The position numbers and the translations under genes were made by a program. A stretch of DNA of 64,000 bases, from NCBI GenBank assembly GCA_005884925.1, contig VAYU01000031.1:1-64000 (forward strand). Reading direction: 5' to 3'. The notes beneath the pieces were generated by a model. It did not search any database, had not been told where the DNA came from, and worked only from the letters and a program-made list of their open reading frames with translations. Below are positions 1-8,674 of this stretch, piece after piece. The stretch is from Actinomycetota bacterium (GTDB lineage Bacteria > Actinomycetota > UBA4738 > HRBIN12). The first letter of the stretch is position 1, and each line of letters opens with the position of its first letter.

Positions 1-478
1 TCTCCCGCGCGGTCATCCCTCGGAAATAGGCGCGCGCGATCAGGCGCTTCTCGGCATCGGAGAGGGACGCCAGCGCGCGCAGGGCTTCGTCACGCTCGAT
101 CAGCGCGTACTCCTCGTCCCCCGCGGGTCGATCCGGCACCTCGTCGACCAGGACGAGGTGCGGTCGCGAGACGCCGGTATCCCGGCGGAGCCTGTCCACG
201 GCGAGGTTGTGCGCGATCGTCATGAGCCACGTCGAGAGCCGGCCGCGTTGGGGATCGAAGCGGGCCGCCTTGCGCCAGGCGGTGAGGAAGACATCTTGGG
301 TGAGCTCCTCCGCGGCCTCGCGGGAGCCCAGCAACCGGAGCCCCATCGTGTAGACGGGACGTCCGAACCGCCCGTACAGCGCGCGGATCGCAGCATCGTC
401 ACCGGCAAGGAGCCCTTCCATCAGTTGCTGCTCCTCGCGTGGGAGCAGCGGCCCTTCCTGTCCAGCGGGTCCCCGCAC
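1..478 (-). CDS. ECF RNA polymerase sigma factor (C-terminus cut by window edge)
   Basis: Reading leftward, the protein has a region 2 core (AIRALYGRFGRPVY, then EAAEELTQDVFLTAWRKA, then RLSTWLMTIAHNLAVDRLRR), an acidic linker and the start of region 4 (LASLSDAEKRLIARAYFRGM). This is the ECF sigma factor order. It would direct RNA polymerase to a small stress or envelope regulon. The helix-turn-helix recognition helix lies beyond the window. I chose the GTG at 478 because AAGGAG sits about 8 nt upstream; an in-frame ATG at 421 has no comparable site. The next gene (NfeD) is transcribed divergently, with about 210 nt between them that hold no other gene I can support. Cognate anti-sigma factor not visible. 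Family assignment is firm; target genes are unknown. Confidence 0.9.
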   Translation of the reverse strand, partial: MRGPAGQEGPLLPREEQQLMEGLLAGDDAAIRALYGRFGRPVYTMGLRLLGSREAAEELTQDVFLTAWRKAARFDPQRGRLSTWLMTIAHNLAVDRLRRDTGVSRPHLVLVDEVPDRPAGDEEYALIERDEALRALASLSDAEKRLIARAYFRGMTARE

Positions 479-688
479 GAGGGACTCCTTCCCGTACGTA
501 CGTCGGCTCCGGGGTGCGAAGCTTGCCGTCCAGACGATGGTCCCACGCCCGTGGCCCGAGCGCCATGGAGGCACCGCTCCCTTCGTCGCCGCGACGGATG
601 GGCGTAGGCTCGCAACACGAACGCAACAACCGTCGAGCCGGACGGCTCGGCGCGCGGTATGCTGTTGACGGAAGGGGAAACACCGGTC

Positions 689-2092
689 GTGACCCGCATG
701 GCTACAGCGATCGCGCGGCTCCTGCTCGGAGTCACGGTGCTCTCGGTCGCGGCGCTCGGACAGGTCGCGGCCCACGCTCAGACCTCCGGTCCGGTCATCG
801 TATCCCTGACCCTCGACGGAGTGGTCGACCCCTTCACGGCCGACTACATCACGTCCAACGTCGCGCGTGCTCAGGCCGACGGCGCCGAGGCCGTCCTGCT
901 GAGGATCGACACCCCCGGAGGACTCGGCTCCTCGATGAACCAGATCACCCAGTCCTTCCTCACCTCCGGGATCCCGGTCATCGCCTACGTGGCCCCGAGC
1001 GGCGCGCGGGCCGCCTCGGCCGGCGCGTTCATCCTCCTGTCCGCCCCCGTGGCTGCGATGGCACCCGCGACCAATGTCGGGGCCTCGACCCCGATCGGCC
1101 TCTCGGGAGGCGACATCTCCGGGACCCTCGGGGAGAAGGTCAGGAACGACGCAGCCGCCTCCATGCGGACGATCGAGCAGACGTACGGGCGTAACGCCGA
1201 CGTCGCCGAGACCTTCGTGACCGATGCCGCGAGCATCACCGCCGACGAGGCGCTCCAGAGCCACGTGATCGACCTGATCGCGCCGTCCGCCCAGGACCTC
1301 CTCGCGCAGCTCGACGGGACGAGCGTGCGGCTCGGGGACGGAACCCACGTCACGCTGCATACCACCGGCGCCGTGCTGCAGGATCAGACGATGGGTGGGT
1401 TCGTGAACTTCCTGCACACCCTGCTGGATCCCAACCTCGCGTTCATCTTCTTCTGGATCGGCCTCGGCCTGATCGTGCTCGAACTGATCATCCCCGGGCA
1501 CATCTTCAGCGGGACGATCGGCACGATCCTGTTGATCCTTTCGATCGCCTCCTTCGGGCTGCTCCCGGTCCGGTTCATCGGCGTGGTGCTGCTGATCGCG
1601 TCGGTGGTGTGCTTCGTGATCGAGCTCAAGGCGCCGGGCCTGGGGATCTGGGGTGCGCTGGGGCTCCTCTTCTTGCTGCTCGGCGGATGGTTCCTCTACG
1701 ACCGCTCGGGAGGGGTCTCGGTGTCTCCGTGGGCGTTGATCGGCGTCGCGGCGTTCGCGGGCGTGTTCTTCGGCATCGTCGTCGCGGCCGCGCTCAAGAT
1801 GCGACATCAGCCTTCGATCTGGAACCGTAGCGTCGTCGGACAGGAGGGCGTGGCGCTCGCCGCGGGCGTCGGGCCGAAGGGAGGCGTCGTCCGGGTCGCC
1901 TCCGAAGAGTGGCGCGCGGTCGCCCCCTCGGGGCCGATCGAGGGCGGCGCCCCGGTCCGTGTCATCTCGCTCGACGGGCTCGTGCTCACCGTCGAGCCAT
2001 CCGACGGCCAGCACACGAACCCGCCGGATGCGTCGACGACCACCTCATCGAGCACCGCTTCATCGACGAACCCAGAAGGAGGCACCAACTGA
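689..2092 (+). CDS. nfeD: NfeD-type membrane-bound ClpP-class serine protease
   Basis: Long-form NfeD (about 467 aa). In order: a signal peptide (ATAIARLLLGVTVLSVAALG), a ClpP/crotonase-fold protease domain to about residue 230, four or five membrane segments (about 240-390) and a C-terminal OB-fold beginning VVGQEGVALAAGVGPKG. The likely catalytic serine is in ARAASAGAFI and the likely lysine in LGEKVRNDAA, matching the Ser/Lys dyad known for archaeal 1510-N. In that family the protease cleaves hydrophobic stretches of its partner stomatin; here the partner is the next gene, joined by a TGATG overlap. GTG at 689 is preferred, with GAAGGGG about 11 nt upstream; ATG at 698 and 659 are alternatives. 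Family certain, substrate inferred. Confidence 0.92.
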   Translation: MTRMATAIARLLLGVTVLSVAALGQVAAHAQTSGPVIVSLTLDGVVDPFTADYITSNVARAQADGAEAVLLRIDTPGGLGSSMNQITQSFLTSGIPVIAYVAPSGARAASAGAFILLSAPVAAMAPATNVGASTPIGLSGGDISGTLGEKVRNDAAASMRTIEQTYGRNADVAETFVTDAASITADEALQSHVIDLIAPSAQDLLAQLDGTSVRLGDGTHVTLHTTGAVLQDQTMGGFVNFLHTLLDPNLAFIFFWIGLGLIVLELIIPGHIFSGTIGTILLILSIASFGLLPVRFIGVVLLIASVVCFVIELKAPGLGIWGALGLLFLLLGGWFLYDRSGGVSVSPWALIGVAAFAGVFFGIVVAAALKMRHQPSIWNRSVVGQEGVALAAGVGPKGGVVRVASEEWRAVAPSGPIEGGAPVRVISLDGLVLTVEPSDGQHTNPPDASTTTSSSTASSTNPEGGTN

Positions 2093-3018
2093 TGCCGATC
2101 GTTTGGATCATCCTCGGGCTGCTCGCGCTCTTCGCGCTGCTCCTGCTCTCGAAGGCGATCAAGATCGTCCCCGAGTATCAGCGCCTGGTCGTGTTCCGTC
2201 TGGGACGACTGCACGGCACCCGGGGACCCGGCCTCGTCGTGCTGATCCCGTTCGTCGACCGGGGCGTGAACGTCGACCTCCGTGAGTTCTTCCTGGAGAT
2301 CCCACGGCAGGACTCGATCACGAAGGACAACGCCGCGATCGCGATCGATTTCATCATGTACTACAAGGTGTTCGACGCGGCGACGTCGGTCATCGGCGTC
2401 TCGAACTTCGCCGGTGCGGCCACGAACATCGCGGCGACCACCTTGCGCGCAGTGGTCGGGGACATCTCGCTCGACGATGTACTCGCGAAGCGCGACGAGA
2501 TCAACAGCCTGCTCCGCGTGAAGCTCGACGAGGTGACCGAACGCTGGGGCGTCAAGGTCACCAACGTGGAGATCCGCGAGATCAGCCCGCCGCCGATGGT
2601 GCAGGAGGCCATGACCCGGCAGATGTCCGCCGAGCGGACGCGTCGCGCGGTGGTCACCGAGGCCGACGGGCAGAAGCAAGCAGCGATCACGATCGCGGAA
2701 GGCAACAAGGAGTCGGCGATCTTGAACGCCGAGGGCTCGAAGCAGTCCGCGATCCTCACCGCCGAGGGCGAGCGACAGGCCGCCATCCTGCGAGCGGAGG
2801 GCTTCTCGAACGCGCTCAACAAGATCTTCGAGGTGGCGAGCACCGTCGACGAGAAGACGATGCGTCTGCAGTACCTGGACGCGTTGAAGCAGGTGGGCGC
2901 CTCTCCGTCGTCGAAGGTCGTGGTTCCGATGGAGCTCTCGGGTCTGGTGGCCACCTTCACCGCCCTCGCTGAAGCAGCGTCCACGAACGGATCGAACGGG
3001 GGTGGCGGTCAGGGGTAG
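2092..3018 (+). CDS. SPFH/stomatin-prohibitin family membrane protein
   Basis: 308 aa. One N-terminal membrane helix (residues 4-20, rich in Leu) is followed by an SPFH domain starting VPEYQRLVVFRLGRL. A long charged helical region then carries repeats of the type AEGxxxAAIxxAEG (about residues 195-245), typical of stomatin oligomerisation segments. Stomatins form ring-like scaffolds that organise membrane microdomains. The start ATG overlaps the stop of nfeD (TGATG) and has an AGAAGGAG site, so the two are translationally coupled. This nfeD-SPFH order is the classic conserved pair, in which NfeD processes or regulates the stomatin. C-terminus ends in a Gly/Asn-rich tail. Role in envelope homeostasis is inferred from the family. 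Confidence 0.93.
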   Translation: MPIVWIILGLLALFALLLLSKAIKIVPEYQRLVVFRLGRLHGTRGPGLVVLIPFVDRGVNVDLREFFLEIPRQDSITKDNAAIAIDFIMYYKVFDAATSVIGVSNFAGAATNIAATTLRAVVGDISLDDVLAKRDEINSLLRVKLDEVTERWGVKVTNVEIREISPPPMVQEAMTRQMSAERTRRAVVTEADGQKQAAITIAEGNKESAILNAEGSKQSAILTAEGERQAAILRAEGFSNALNKIFEVASTVDEKTMRLQYLDALKQVGASPSSKVVVPMELSGLVATFTALAEAASTNGSNGGGGQG

Positions 3019-3091
3019 CGTCTGCCGTCCTTGCCGCGAACGATAGGGTCCCGGAACCCCGGCGCCCTTCGTGGTGTAGAAGGACGTGATC

Positions 3092-3667
3092 GTGACGCAG
3101 CCCACCCAATGGGCGCCATCGCAGGAGGAGACGCTCGTCGCCCGTGCCCGGGACGGCGACGAGCGCGCCTTCGGCGAACTCGTGACGCGCTATCAAGCAC
3201 TCGCCGCGCGCGTTGCCCGGGTCGTCGCGCCGGGAGTCGACGTCGAGGACGCGGTCCAGGAGGCCTTCGTGAAAGCGTGGTACGCGATGCCTCGGTTCCG
3301 ACCGGGCGCTCCGTTCAAGCCGTGGATCTGTCGGATCGCGGCGAACGAAGCGAGGAACCAGATCCGCTCCGCTCGGCGTCGCGAAGCGTTGGTGCTGCGC
3401 GAGACGTCCGCCCGTAGGGACGAGCGTTCGGCTCCGCCTCCCGAGGGTCAGGTGCTCGCTCGCGAGGATGCCGAAGCATCGGTGCGCGCGATGAACCGGC
3501 TCGGATCGAACGATCGCCTCGTGGTGGCCTATCGCTGGCTGCTGGACCTCAGCGAGGCTGAGATGGCCGACGCGCTCGAGGTGCCGGCGGGGACGGTGAA
3601 ATCGCGCTTGTCGCGAGCGATGACGAAGCTCCGGACGGCGATCGTGGCCGAGGAGGTACAGGCGTGA
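3092..3667 (+). CDS. ECF sigma-70 factor
   Basis: 191 aa, a normal ECF size. Region 2 covers about residues 18-90 (AFGELVTRYQALAARV, then VEDAVQEAFVKAWYAMPRF, then PFKPWICRIAANEARNQIR). Region 4 covers about residues 130-185 with the helix-turn-helix SEAEMADALEVPAGTVKSRL. GTG at 3092 is preferred over GTG at 3086 because AGAAGGA (3078-3084) leaves 7 nt before 3092 and almost none before 3086. The downstream membrane gene starts inside its last codons (GTGA overlap at 3664), the usual arrangement for a sigma/anti-sigma pair. Start region follows the SPFH gene by about 70 nt on the same strand. Promoter specificity cannot be read from sequence. Confidence 0.92.
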   Translation: MTQPTQWAPSQEETLVARARDGDERAFGELVTRYQALAARVARVVAPGVDVEDAVQEAFVKAWYAMPRFRPGAPFKPWICRIAANEARNQIRSARRREALVLRETSARRDERSAPPPEGQVLAREDAEASVRAMNRLGSNDRLVVAYRWLLDLSEAEMADALEVPAGTVKSRLSRAMTKLRTAIVAEEVQA

Positions 3668-4434
3668 GCGCTGAGCGACTGAGCCGTATGACCGACGAGG
3701 GGCTGGGCGAGGCCCTGCGCGCCCTCGAACCCCTGCTCCTGCAGCCGCAGCCACCCGACGTCACAGGCGAGGTCCTGGCGACGATACGCGCCGGGCGGCG
3801 GCCTCGGCGGCGGCTCTCGTCCCGCGCCCGGATCGCGATCCTGGTCGCCGCCGCTTTGCTCGCGCTCGCCACCGCCGCTGCCGCGGCGAAGCTCGTGATC
3901 GATCTCGGCGGGATCAGGATCGAGCGCGAACCGACGGTCACGGCGACGCCGACCGGCTCCCCGATCGCCGGCGTGGCGCTCGGACGGCCCATCACCCTCC
4001 CTGAGGCGAGCACCGCGGCCGGGTTCACCCCGCTCGTCCCCCGCGGGCTCGGTGCGCCCGATCGAGTCTGGCTCACCTCGGGCACGAACGCCTTCGGCCA
4101 GTCGGACACGGTGCTTGTCGCCATGGCGTGGCTCCCCCGTCCGGGCCTTCCGAGGATCCCCGGGACCCCGTTCGGCGCGTCGTTGATCGAGGTGAGTGGC
4201 GACGTCGACGTGCTCGTCAAGCATGTCCAGGCGCCGTTCGACTACCTGCAGGAGGCAGACGCGTATTGGATCGATGCGCCGCATGAGGTGGAGCTGCTCA
4301 CCCCCGATGGCACGCGCGTGTTCCCCGTCACCGACAACGTGCTCCTCTGGCAGCGAGGCACCCTCGCGCTCAGGCTCGAGACGGGCCTCTCACAGCGGCA
4401 GGCACTCCGGCTCGCCCAGCTCGCCGGACACTGA
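3664..4434 (+). CDS. Single-pass membrane protein, probable anti-sigma factor
   Basis: 256 aa. The cytoplasmic N-terminus is about 50 residues with an Arg-rich stretch (GRRPRRRLSSRARIAI) before one membrane helix (about 58-78, Ala/Leu rich). The rest is a periplasmic or extracellular domain that I do not recognise. There is no HxxxCxxC zinc motif, so it is not a ZAS-type anti-sigma. Its GTG start overlaps the stop of the ECF sigma gene by 4 nt, and that context is the main argument for an anti-sigma or sigma-linked sensor role. The extracellular part includes a Pro/Thr linker (TVTATPTGSP) and a compact C-terminal region. Function is inferred, not shown. Confidence 0.7.
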   Translation: MSAERLSRMTDEGLGEALRALEPLLLQPQPPDVTGEVLATIRAGRRPRRRLSSRARIAILVAAALLALATAAAAAKLVIDLGGIRIEREPTVTATPTGSPIAGVALGRPITLPEASTAAGFTPLVPRGLGAPDRVWLTSGTNAFGQSDTVLVAMAWLPRPGLPRIPGTPFGASLIEVSGDVDVLVKHVQAPFDYLQEADAYWIDAPHEVELLTPDGTRVFPVTDNVLLWQRGTLALRLETGLSQRQALRLAQLAGH

Positions 4435-4490
4435 GGAACCAACCCGTCCTCACCGGTGTAACCACACGGGTGGAACGGAAGGAGCCAATC

Positions 4491-5042
4491 ATGCGATCGG
4501 CATCGAGGGCACTCGTAGTGCTCGCGTTCAGTGTGGTACCGCTGTTGGGCGCCGCACCGGCGCGGGCTGGCGGTGGCTGCCACGATGGAGTGACGCGAGG
4601 AACGGGCACCACGATCCAGATCGTGGATGCCTGCTTCACGCCAACGATCCTGCAGGTGAAGCCGGGGCAGAACGTGACGTGGGTCAACACCGACCCGTTC
4701 GTGCACAACATCACCGCCAACGGCTGGGGTCACTACGACGACCTCAAGCCCACCGAGCGGTTCACCGCGGCGTTCGACGACCCCGGCCTCTATCCGTTCG
4801 CCTGCACCTATCACCCCGGCATGTCGGGCGTGATCGTGGTCGGCGATGGCCGCGGGCCCGGGAACGGCTCCACGGTTGCGCTCGTCGGCACGGCGGCACA
4901 GGACGCGACCGCTCCGCTGGCCTCGACCGAGGCCCCGGCCGACCCGCGTGGCTGGGTCGCATCCGGGACGGTCGGGATCGTGATCGGCATCCTCGGCGGG
5001 CTCGGTATCGCCGCGGCGAGGCGACGCAGGATGGTGGCCTGA
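4491..5042 (+). CDS. Secreted or membrane-anchored cupredoxin (plastocyanin-like)
   Basis: 183 aa. A signal peptide (ALVVLAFSVVPLLGAAPARA) is followed by a single cupredoxin domain. The type 1 copper ligands can be read: His in DPFVHNIT, then Cys, His and Met in FACTYHPGM. A Pro/Ala linker and a C-terminal membrane helix (GTVGIVIGILGGLGIAA) ending in RRRR come next, so the protein is probably anchored with the copper domain outside. It would carry electrons between membrane or extracellular redox partners; none is evident nearby. ATG 4491 is set by GGAAGGAG 6 nt upstream, and an earlier in-frame start at 4470 lies before that site. It ends 1 nt from the convergent pilT stop. Confidence 0.88.
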   Translation: MRSASRALVVLAFSVVPLLGAAPARAGGGCHDGVTRGTGTTIQIVDACFTPTILQVKPGQNVTWVNTDPFVHNITANGWGHYDDLKPTERFTAAFDDPGLYPFACTYHPGMSGVIVVGDGRGPGNGSTVALVGTAAQDATAPLASTEAPADPRGWVASGTVGIVIGILGGLGIAAARRRRMVA

Positions 5043-5043
5043 G

Positions 5044-6144
5044 CTATACGGGTACGGCGATGCCGGCCTGTTGCATCGCGAGCTCGAAATCGTGCCGGCT
5101 GCTCACGGCTTGCATCGCGTCCGCGATCGACACCGTCCCCTCCTGGACCAACCGGAGGAGCCATTGGTCGAACGTCACCATCCCGTAGAACGCGCCGTCC
5201 TTGATCACCTCTTTGATCTCGGACGTCTTGTCGGGATCCTCGATGCGCTCCGCGACGCGACCCGTGTTCACCAGGATCTCGATCGCGGGTACACGCCCGC
5301 CGTCGCAGGTCGGCACGAGCCGTTGACAGACGATGCCCCGGAGGCTCGCCGCCAAGGCCAGCCGGACCTGCTTCTGCTGGTACGGCGGGAAGAAGTCGAT
5401 CACGCGGTTCACGGTCTCGGTCGCGTCGGTGGTGTGCAGCGTCGAGAGCACGAGGTGGCCGGTCTCGGCCGCTTGGAGCGCCGCCCTCACGGTCTCCGTG
5501 TCGCGCATCTCGCCGATCAGGATCACGTCGGGGTCCTGGCGGAGAGCCGACCGGAGCGCGGACAGGAAGTCTTCGGTGTCGTTGCCGACCTCGCGCTGGT
5601 TGATCGACGCGACGTCGTCGCGATGCAGCACCTCGATCGGATCTTCGATCGTGACGATGTGCACCGGCTTCGTCTGGTTGATGTAGGCGATCATGGCGGC
5701 GAGGGTGGTGGTCTTGCCGGAGCCGGTCGGTCCGGTCACGAGGATCAACCCGCGCTGCTCGTCAGCGAGCGTGCGGACCGCGTCCGGAAGCCCGACCTCT
5801 TGGAATGAGGGGCCCCCGAACCGGAGCTTCCGCAGGACCATCGAGATGGAGCCGCGCTGCCGGAACACGTTCGCCCGGAATCGGCCGACGTTCGCCACCG
5901 AGTACGCGAAGTCAACGTCTCCTCGCTCGGCGAACGTGGCCTTGCGGTCCTCGGGGACGATGCCGTCGGCGATCGCCTGGGTCTCGATCGGGGTCAGTTG
6001 ATCGCGTTCCAGGCGGATGAGTCCGTGAGGCAGCCGGATCATCGGCGGCGAGCCGACCTTCACATGGAGATCGGACCCCTCGCCCTTGACCAGCTCTTCG
6101 AGCCACGAGTTGAACTCGGGCACGATCGGTGAGCTTGTTCCCAT
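5044..6144 (-). CDS. pilT: PilT-family type IV pilus retraction ATPase
   Basis: 366 aa, normal for PilT. An N-terminal PAS-like domain (GSDLHVKVGSPPMIRLPHG) leads into a RecA-like ATPase. Walker A is GPTGSGKTT, the Asp box is IEDPIEVLH, Walker B is VILIGEMRDTETVRAAL and the His box is HLVLSTLHTTDATETV. PilT hexamers at the inner membrane base of the pilus hydrolyse ATP to depolymerise pilin. No other pilus gene is present, so it would act with a system encoded elsewhere. ATG 6144 has GGGAGG 9 nt upstream; the frame stays open to 6246 but those extra residues are Arg-rich and unlike PilT. PilT could also serve Flp-like or competence pili. The 135 nt between this start and the next gene's stop hold nothing I can name. 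Confidence 0.95.
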   Translation of the reverse strand: MGTSSPIVPEFNSWLEELVKGEGSDLHVKVGSPPMIRLPHGLIRLERDQLTPIETQAIADGIVPEDRKATFAERGDVDFAYSVANVGRFRANVFRQRGSISMVLRKLRFGGPSFQEVGLPDAVRTLADEQRGLILVTGPTGSGKTTTLAAMIAYINQTKPVHIVTIEDPIEVLHRDDVASINQREVGNDTEDFLSALRSALRQDPDVILIGEMRDTETVRAALQAAETGHLVLSTLHTTDATETVNRVIDFFPPYQQKQVRLALAASLRGIVCQRLVPTCDGGRVPAIEILVNTGRVAERIEDPDKTSEIKEVIKDGAFYGMVTFDQWLLRLVQEGTVSIADAMQAVSSRHDFELAMQQAGIAVPV

Positions 6145-6279
6145 ATCTCGAGGCCTCCCTGGCGTCATCGATCCGTGGACGCGGAGCCGCCCCCCGCGTC
6201 GCTCGTTCCATCGGCGCGTTCGCGAGCCGACTTCAGTCCACCCCATGCCGGCCCATGCCGGCGCCTGTGCCGAGCGGTC

Positions 6280-6960
6280 TCAACCTCCGCGAGCCGTCAG
6301 CCGGCAGACGGTCGTGCGCTCGGCCAGGGGCTCGAAGGACGTCATCCGGAGCGCGGGTCGGGAGGCGGCGAGCATCCCCTCGAGCAGCCCGCGGTGCACC
6401 GCACACACGAGGGCTCGATGCTCGTCCAACAGATCCCGGAACGGGCAATCCCGCAGCGTGATCTCCACCGTCTGCTTGCCCGTGCGGCGGAACCGCGGCG
6501 TGAACCCGGCCCGCGCGAGCCCGTCCTGCAACGTGGCCAGGTTCGGGCCCGACGGTCGCTTCGCGCCCGGCCTCGGCGCGGTCCGGCCGACCAGGTACGC
6601 GCCCCACTCGCGCGCGAGCTCTTCGGCATGGTCCCGCTGCTTCGAGCTCGTGAGCAGCCCGGACAGGATGTCGGCGAGCAGCTTGTGATCTCTGCCCTCG
6701 CGCGGCTCGACGTCGACCGCCACGTACAGGGTCTGGGGGCGGCCGACGGCCGCCGGCGTCCGGCGGGTCTCCCGTGCGACGAGCCCGACCTCTTCCAGAC
6801 GGCGCAGGTGCGGCCGGAGCGTGTTCGGATGCAGGGACAGGCGGGTCGCCAGCTCGCGGACGGCGACCGGGCGCCCCGATAGCCGCAGGTACCGGTAGAG
6901 GCGGTACCGCGTGTCCTCCGCGAGGGCCTTGTGCACCTCGATCGCGAGCGGTTCCGGCAT
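6280..6960 (-). CDS. Winged-helix ArsR-like regulator with conserved cysteines (SufR/COG2345 type)
   Basis: 226 aa. N-terminal winged helix (residues about 8-70: VAVRELATRLSLHPNTLRPH, then EEVGLVARE). A C-terminal domain carries TLRDCPFRDLL and ALVCAVHRGLLEG. The two cysteines and the histidine in that segment match the pattern of SufR-like repressors that hold an Fe-S cluster. Such proteins repress Fe-S assembly genes when cluster supply is adequate. The gene is divergent from mrp, an Fe-S carrier, with only 85 nt between starts and a perfect inverted repeat in that gap. Start ATG 6960 keeps the winged helix intact. Fe-S sensing is inferred from the cysteines and the neighbour; DNA binding is secure from the fold. 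Confidence 0.85.
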   Translation of the reverse strand: MPEPLAIEVHKALAEDTRYRLYRYLRLSGRPVAVRELATRLSLHPNTLRPHLRRLEEVGLVARETRRTPAAVGRPQTLYVAVDVEPREGRDHKLLADILSGLLTSSKQRDHAEELAREWGAYLVGRTAPRPGAKRPSGPNLATLQDGLARAGFTPRFRRTGKQTVEITLRDCPFRDLLDEHRALVCAVHRGLLEGMLAASRPALRMTSFEPLAERTTVCRLTARGG

Positions 6961-6991
6961 GGGGGCTCCCCCGTCGTAGACTGACTGCGTT

Positions 6992-7011
6992 TGCACGGTA
7001 CGCACCGTGCA
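6992..7011. promoter_or_regulatory. Inverted repeat, candidate operator between regulator and mrp
   Basis: Perfect 8-bp arms TGCACGGT (6992-6999) and ACCGTGCA (7004-7011) separated by ACGC. The site lies in the 85-nt divergent intergenic region between the ArsR/SufR-like regulator (start 6960, leftward) and mrp (start 7046, rightward). TTGCAC at 6991-6996, overlapping the left arm, could serve as a -35 element for mrp. The size and symmetry fit a dimeric winged-helix protein. That the neighbouring regulator binds here is inference. Confidence 0.6.
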
Positions 7012-7045
7012 TATGCGTCGAATCGTACCCGGGAGACGAACGCCG

Positions 7046-8155
7046 ATGGCCACCGAAGAGCAGATCCGCGAAGCGCTCAGGGGCGTTCGCGATCCCGAGA
7101 TCGGCAAACCGATCGAAGACATCGGGATGCTGCAACGGATCGAGGTCGACGGCGGACTCGTTCGGGTCCACGTCCTGCTGACGATCGAAGGGTGCCCGCT
7201 GCGCGACCGGATCACGACCGACGTCACGGCGGCCGTCCAGCCGATCGCCGGCGTCGAGCGCGTCGAGGTCTCCCTGACCCCGATGAGCGACGAGCAGCGA
7301 CAGGCACTCGTCGGGCAGCTCCGCGGCGCCCCGGCGGGGCAACCCCCTCCCCCATCGAAGATCTCGTTCCCGCCGCAGACCGCGCTGATCGCGATCGCGT
7401 CGGGAAAGGGCGGGGTCGGGAAGTCGAGCGTCGCCGTGAACCTCGCGTGCGTGCTCGCGGAGGAGGGCGCGAACGTCGGGATCCTCGATGCCGACGTGTG
7501 GGGCTTCAGCGTGCCTCGGATGATCGGCGCCGAGGGCAAGCCCGTCGGGTTCGACAACATGATCATGCCGCTCGAGTCCCACGGCGTGAAGGTGATCTCG
7601 ATGGGCCACTTCGTGCCGGAGGAGACGCCGGTGATCTGGCGCGGGCCCATGCTGCACAAGGCGATCGAGCAGTTCCTCGGCGACGTCTACTGGGGCGACC
7701 TCGACTTCCTGCTCTGCGATCTCCCGCCGGGCACGGGCGACGTGAGCATCTCGCTCGCCTCGTTCATCCCGGGAGCCTCGATGGTCGTCGTGACCACGCC
7801 GCAGGAGGCCGCGCGGAAGGTCGCGGAGCGGGCGGGCAAGATGGCCGAGCGGACCAACCTCCGGCCGATCGGCGTGATCGAGAACATGTCGTACTACGTG
7901 TGCCCGCATTGCGGCGAGCGCGAGTCCCTGTTCGGAGAGGGCGGCGGGCGGCTCGCGGCCGAGACGCTCGCGGTCCCGTTGCTGGCGCAGGTCCCCCTTG
8001 TTCCTGCGCTCCGCGAGGGAGCCGACGCGGGTGCGCCGATCGTGGTGCGCGACCCCTCGTCCCCGGCGTCGGAGGCGCTCCGCGAGGCGGCCGATGCGAT
8101 CCGCAAGGCGACGAAGTCCAAGATCGGCAAGCCGCTGTCGTTGATGGCTCGATGA
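7046..8155 (+). CDS. mrp: Mrp/ApbC-type Fe-S cluster carrier P-loop ATPase
   Basis: 369 aa. N-terminal MIP18/DUF59 domain (residues 1-90, REALRGVRDPEIGKPIEDIG), then a deviant Walker A GKGGVGKSSVAVNLACVLA, a Walker B-like FLLCDLPPGTGD and the C-terminal CxxC motif in YYVCPHCGE. The CxxC pair bridges a 4Fe-4S cluster between two subunits, and the protein hands clusters to apo-enzymes in the cytosol. ATG 7046 is chosen because GGGAGA lies about 9 nt upstream; the GTG at 7007 overlaps the palindrome. The next gene starts inside the stop codon (ATGA). The nearby cysteine-bearing regulator suggests control by Fe-S status. Confidence 0.95.
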   Translation: MATEEQIREALRGVRDPEIGKPIEDIGMLQRIEVDGGLVRVHVLLTIEGCPLRDRITTDVTAAVQPIAGVERVEVSLTPMSDEQRQALVGQLRGAPAGQPPPPSKISFPPQTALIAIASGKGGVGKSSVAVNLACVLAEEGANVGILDADVWGFSVPRMIGAEGKPVGFDNMIMPLESHGVKVISMGHFVPEETPVIWRGPMLHKAIEQFLGDVYWGDLDFLLCDLPPGTGDVSISLASFIPGASMVVVTTPQEAARKVAERAGKMAERTNLRPIGVIENMSYYVCPHCGERESLFGEGGGRLAAETLAVPLLAQVPLVPALREGADAGAPIVVRDPSSPASEALREAADAIRKATKSKIGKPLSLMAR

Positions 8156-8649
8156 CCACCCCGTCCGACGTGCTCCGCGCCATGTTCGGGCACCACGTCT
8201 GGGCGACGACGCGGTTGATCGATGCGCTGGAACGGCTGGATCCCGTGCACCTCGATGCGAGGATCGAGGGCACGTACGGATCGACGATGCAGACGCTCAC
8301 GCATCTGGTTGACGCCGACGAGCGCTACCTGCAGCGCCTGACCACGCCGGTGTTGGCGTCGGGTGCGGGCGGGGGGACCCGGCCCCTCGCCGACGTCCGC
8401 AAGGAGATACAGGAGCACGGCGATCGCTGGGCCGAGATGCTGGACGCCGTGGACCGCGGTGACCTGCACGCGGCCGTGATCGGGAAGTCGGACTATCCGG
8501 ACACCGACCCCGCCGAAGGGATGCTGCTCGTCCAGGCGATCCAGCACGGCAACGACCACCGGACGCAGATCTGCTCGACGTTGGGTGCGTTGGGGTTGGA
8601 GGTCCCGGAGCTGGACGGATGGGACTACTGGGCGTCCGAGAGACGCTGA
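8152..8649 (+). CDS. DinB-fold metalloprotein
   Basis: 165 aa, the usual size for a four-helix DinB/YfiT domain. Helix motifs are FGHHVWATTRLIDALERL, THLVDADERYLQRL and IQHGNDHRTQICSTLG. The histidines in THLVDADERY and HGNDHRTQ are positioned like the three-His metal site of the family. DinB-fold proteins include thiol-dependent S-transferases that use mycothiol or bacillithiol and many of unknown function. The ATG overlaps the mrp stop by 4 nt, so the two are co-translated. A link to Fe-S or thiol chemistry is suggested by context only. A weak hairpin-less gap of 25 nt separates it from the convergent lgt. Confidence 0.82.
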   Translation: MTTPSDVLRAMFGHHVWATTRLIDALERLDPVHLDARIEGTYGSTMQTLTHLVDADERYLQRLTTPVLASGAGGGTRPLADVRKEIQEHGDRWAEMLDAVDRGDLHAAVIGKSDYPDTDPAEGMLLVQAIQHGNDHRTQICSTLGALGLEVPELDGWDYWASERR

Positions 8650-8674
8650 AGCCCACGCGAACGCTCGGACGCGC

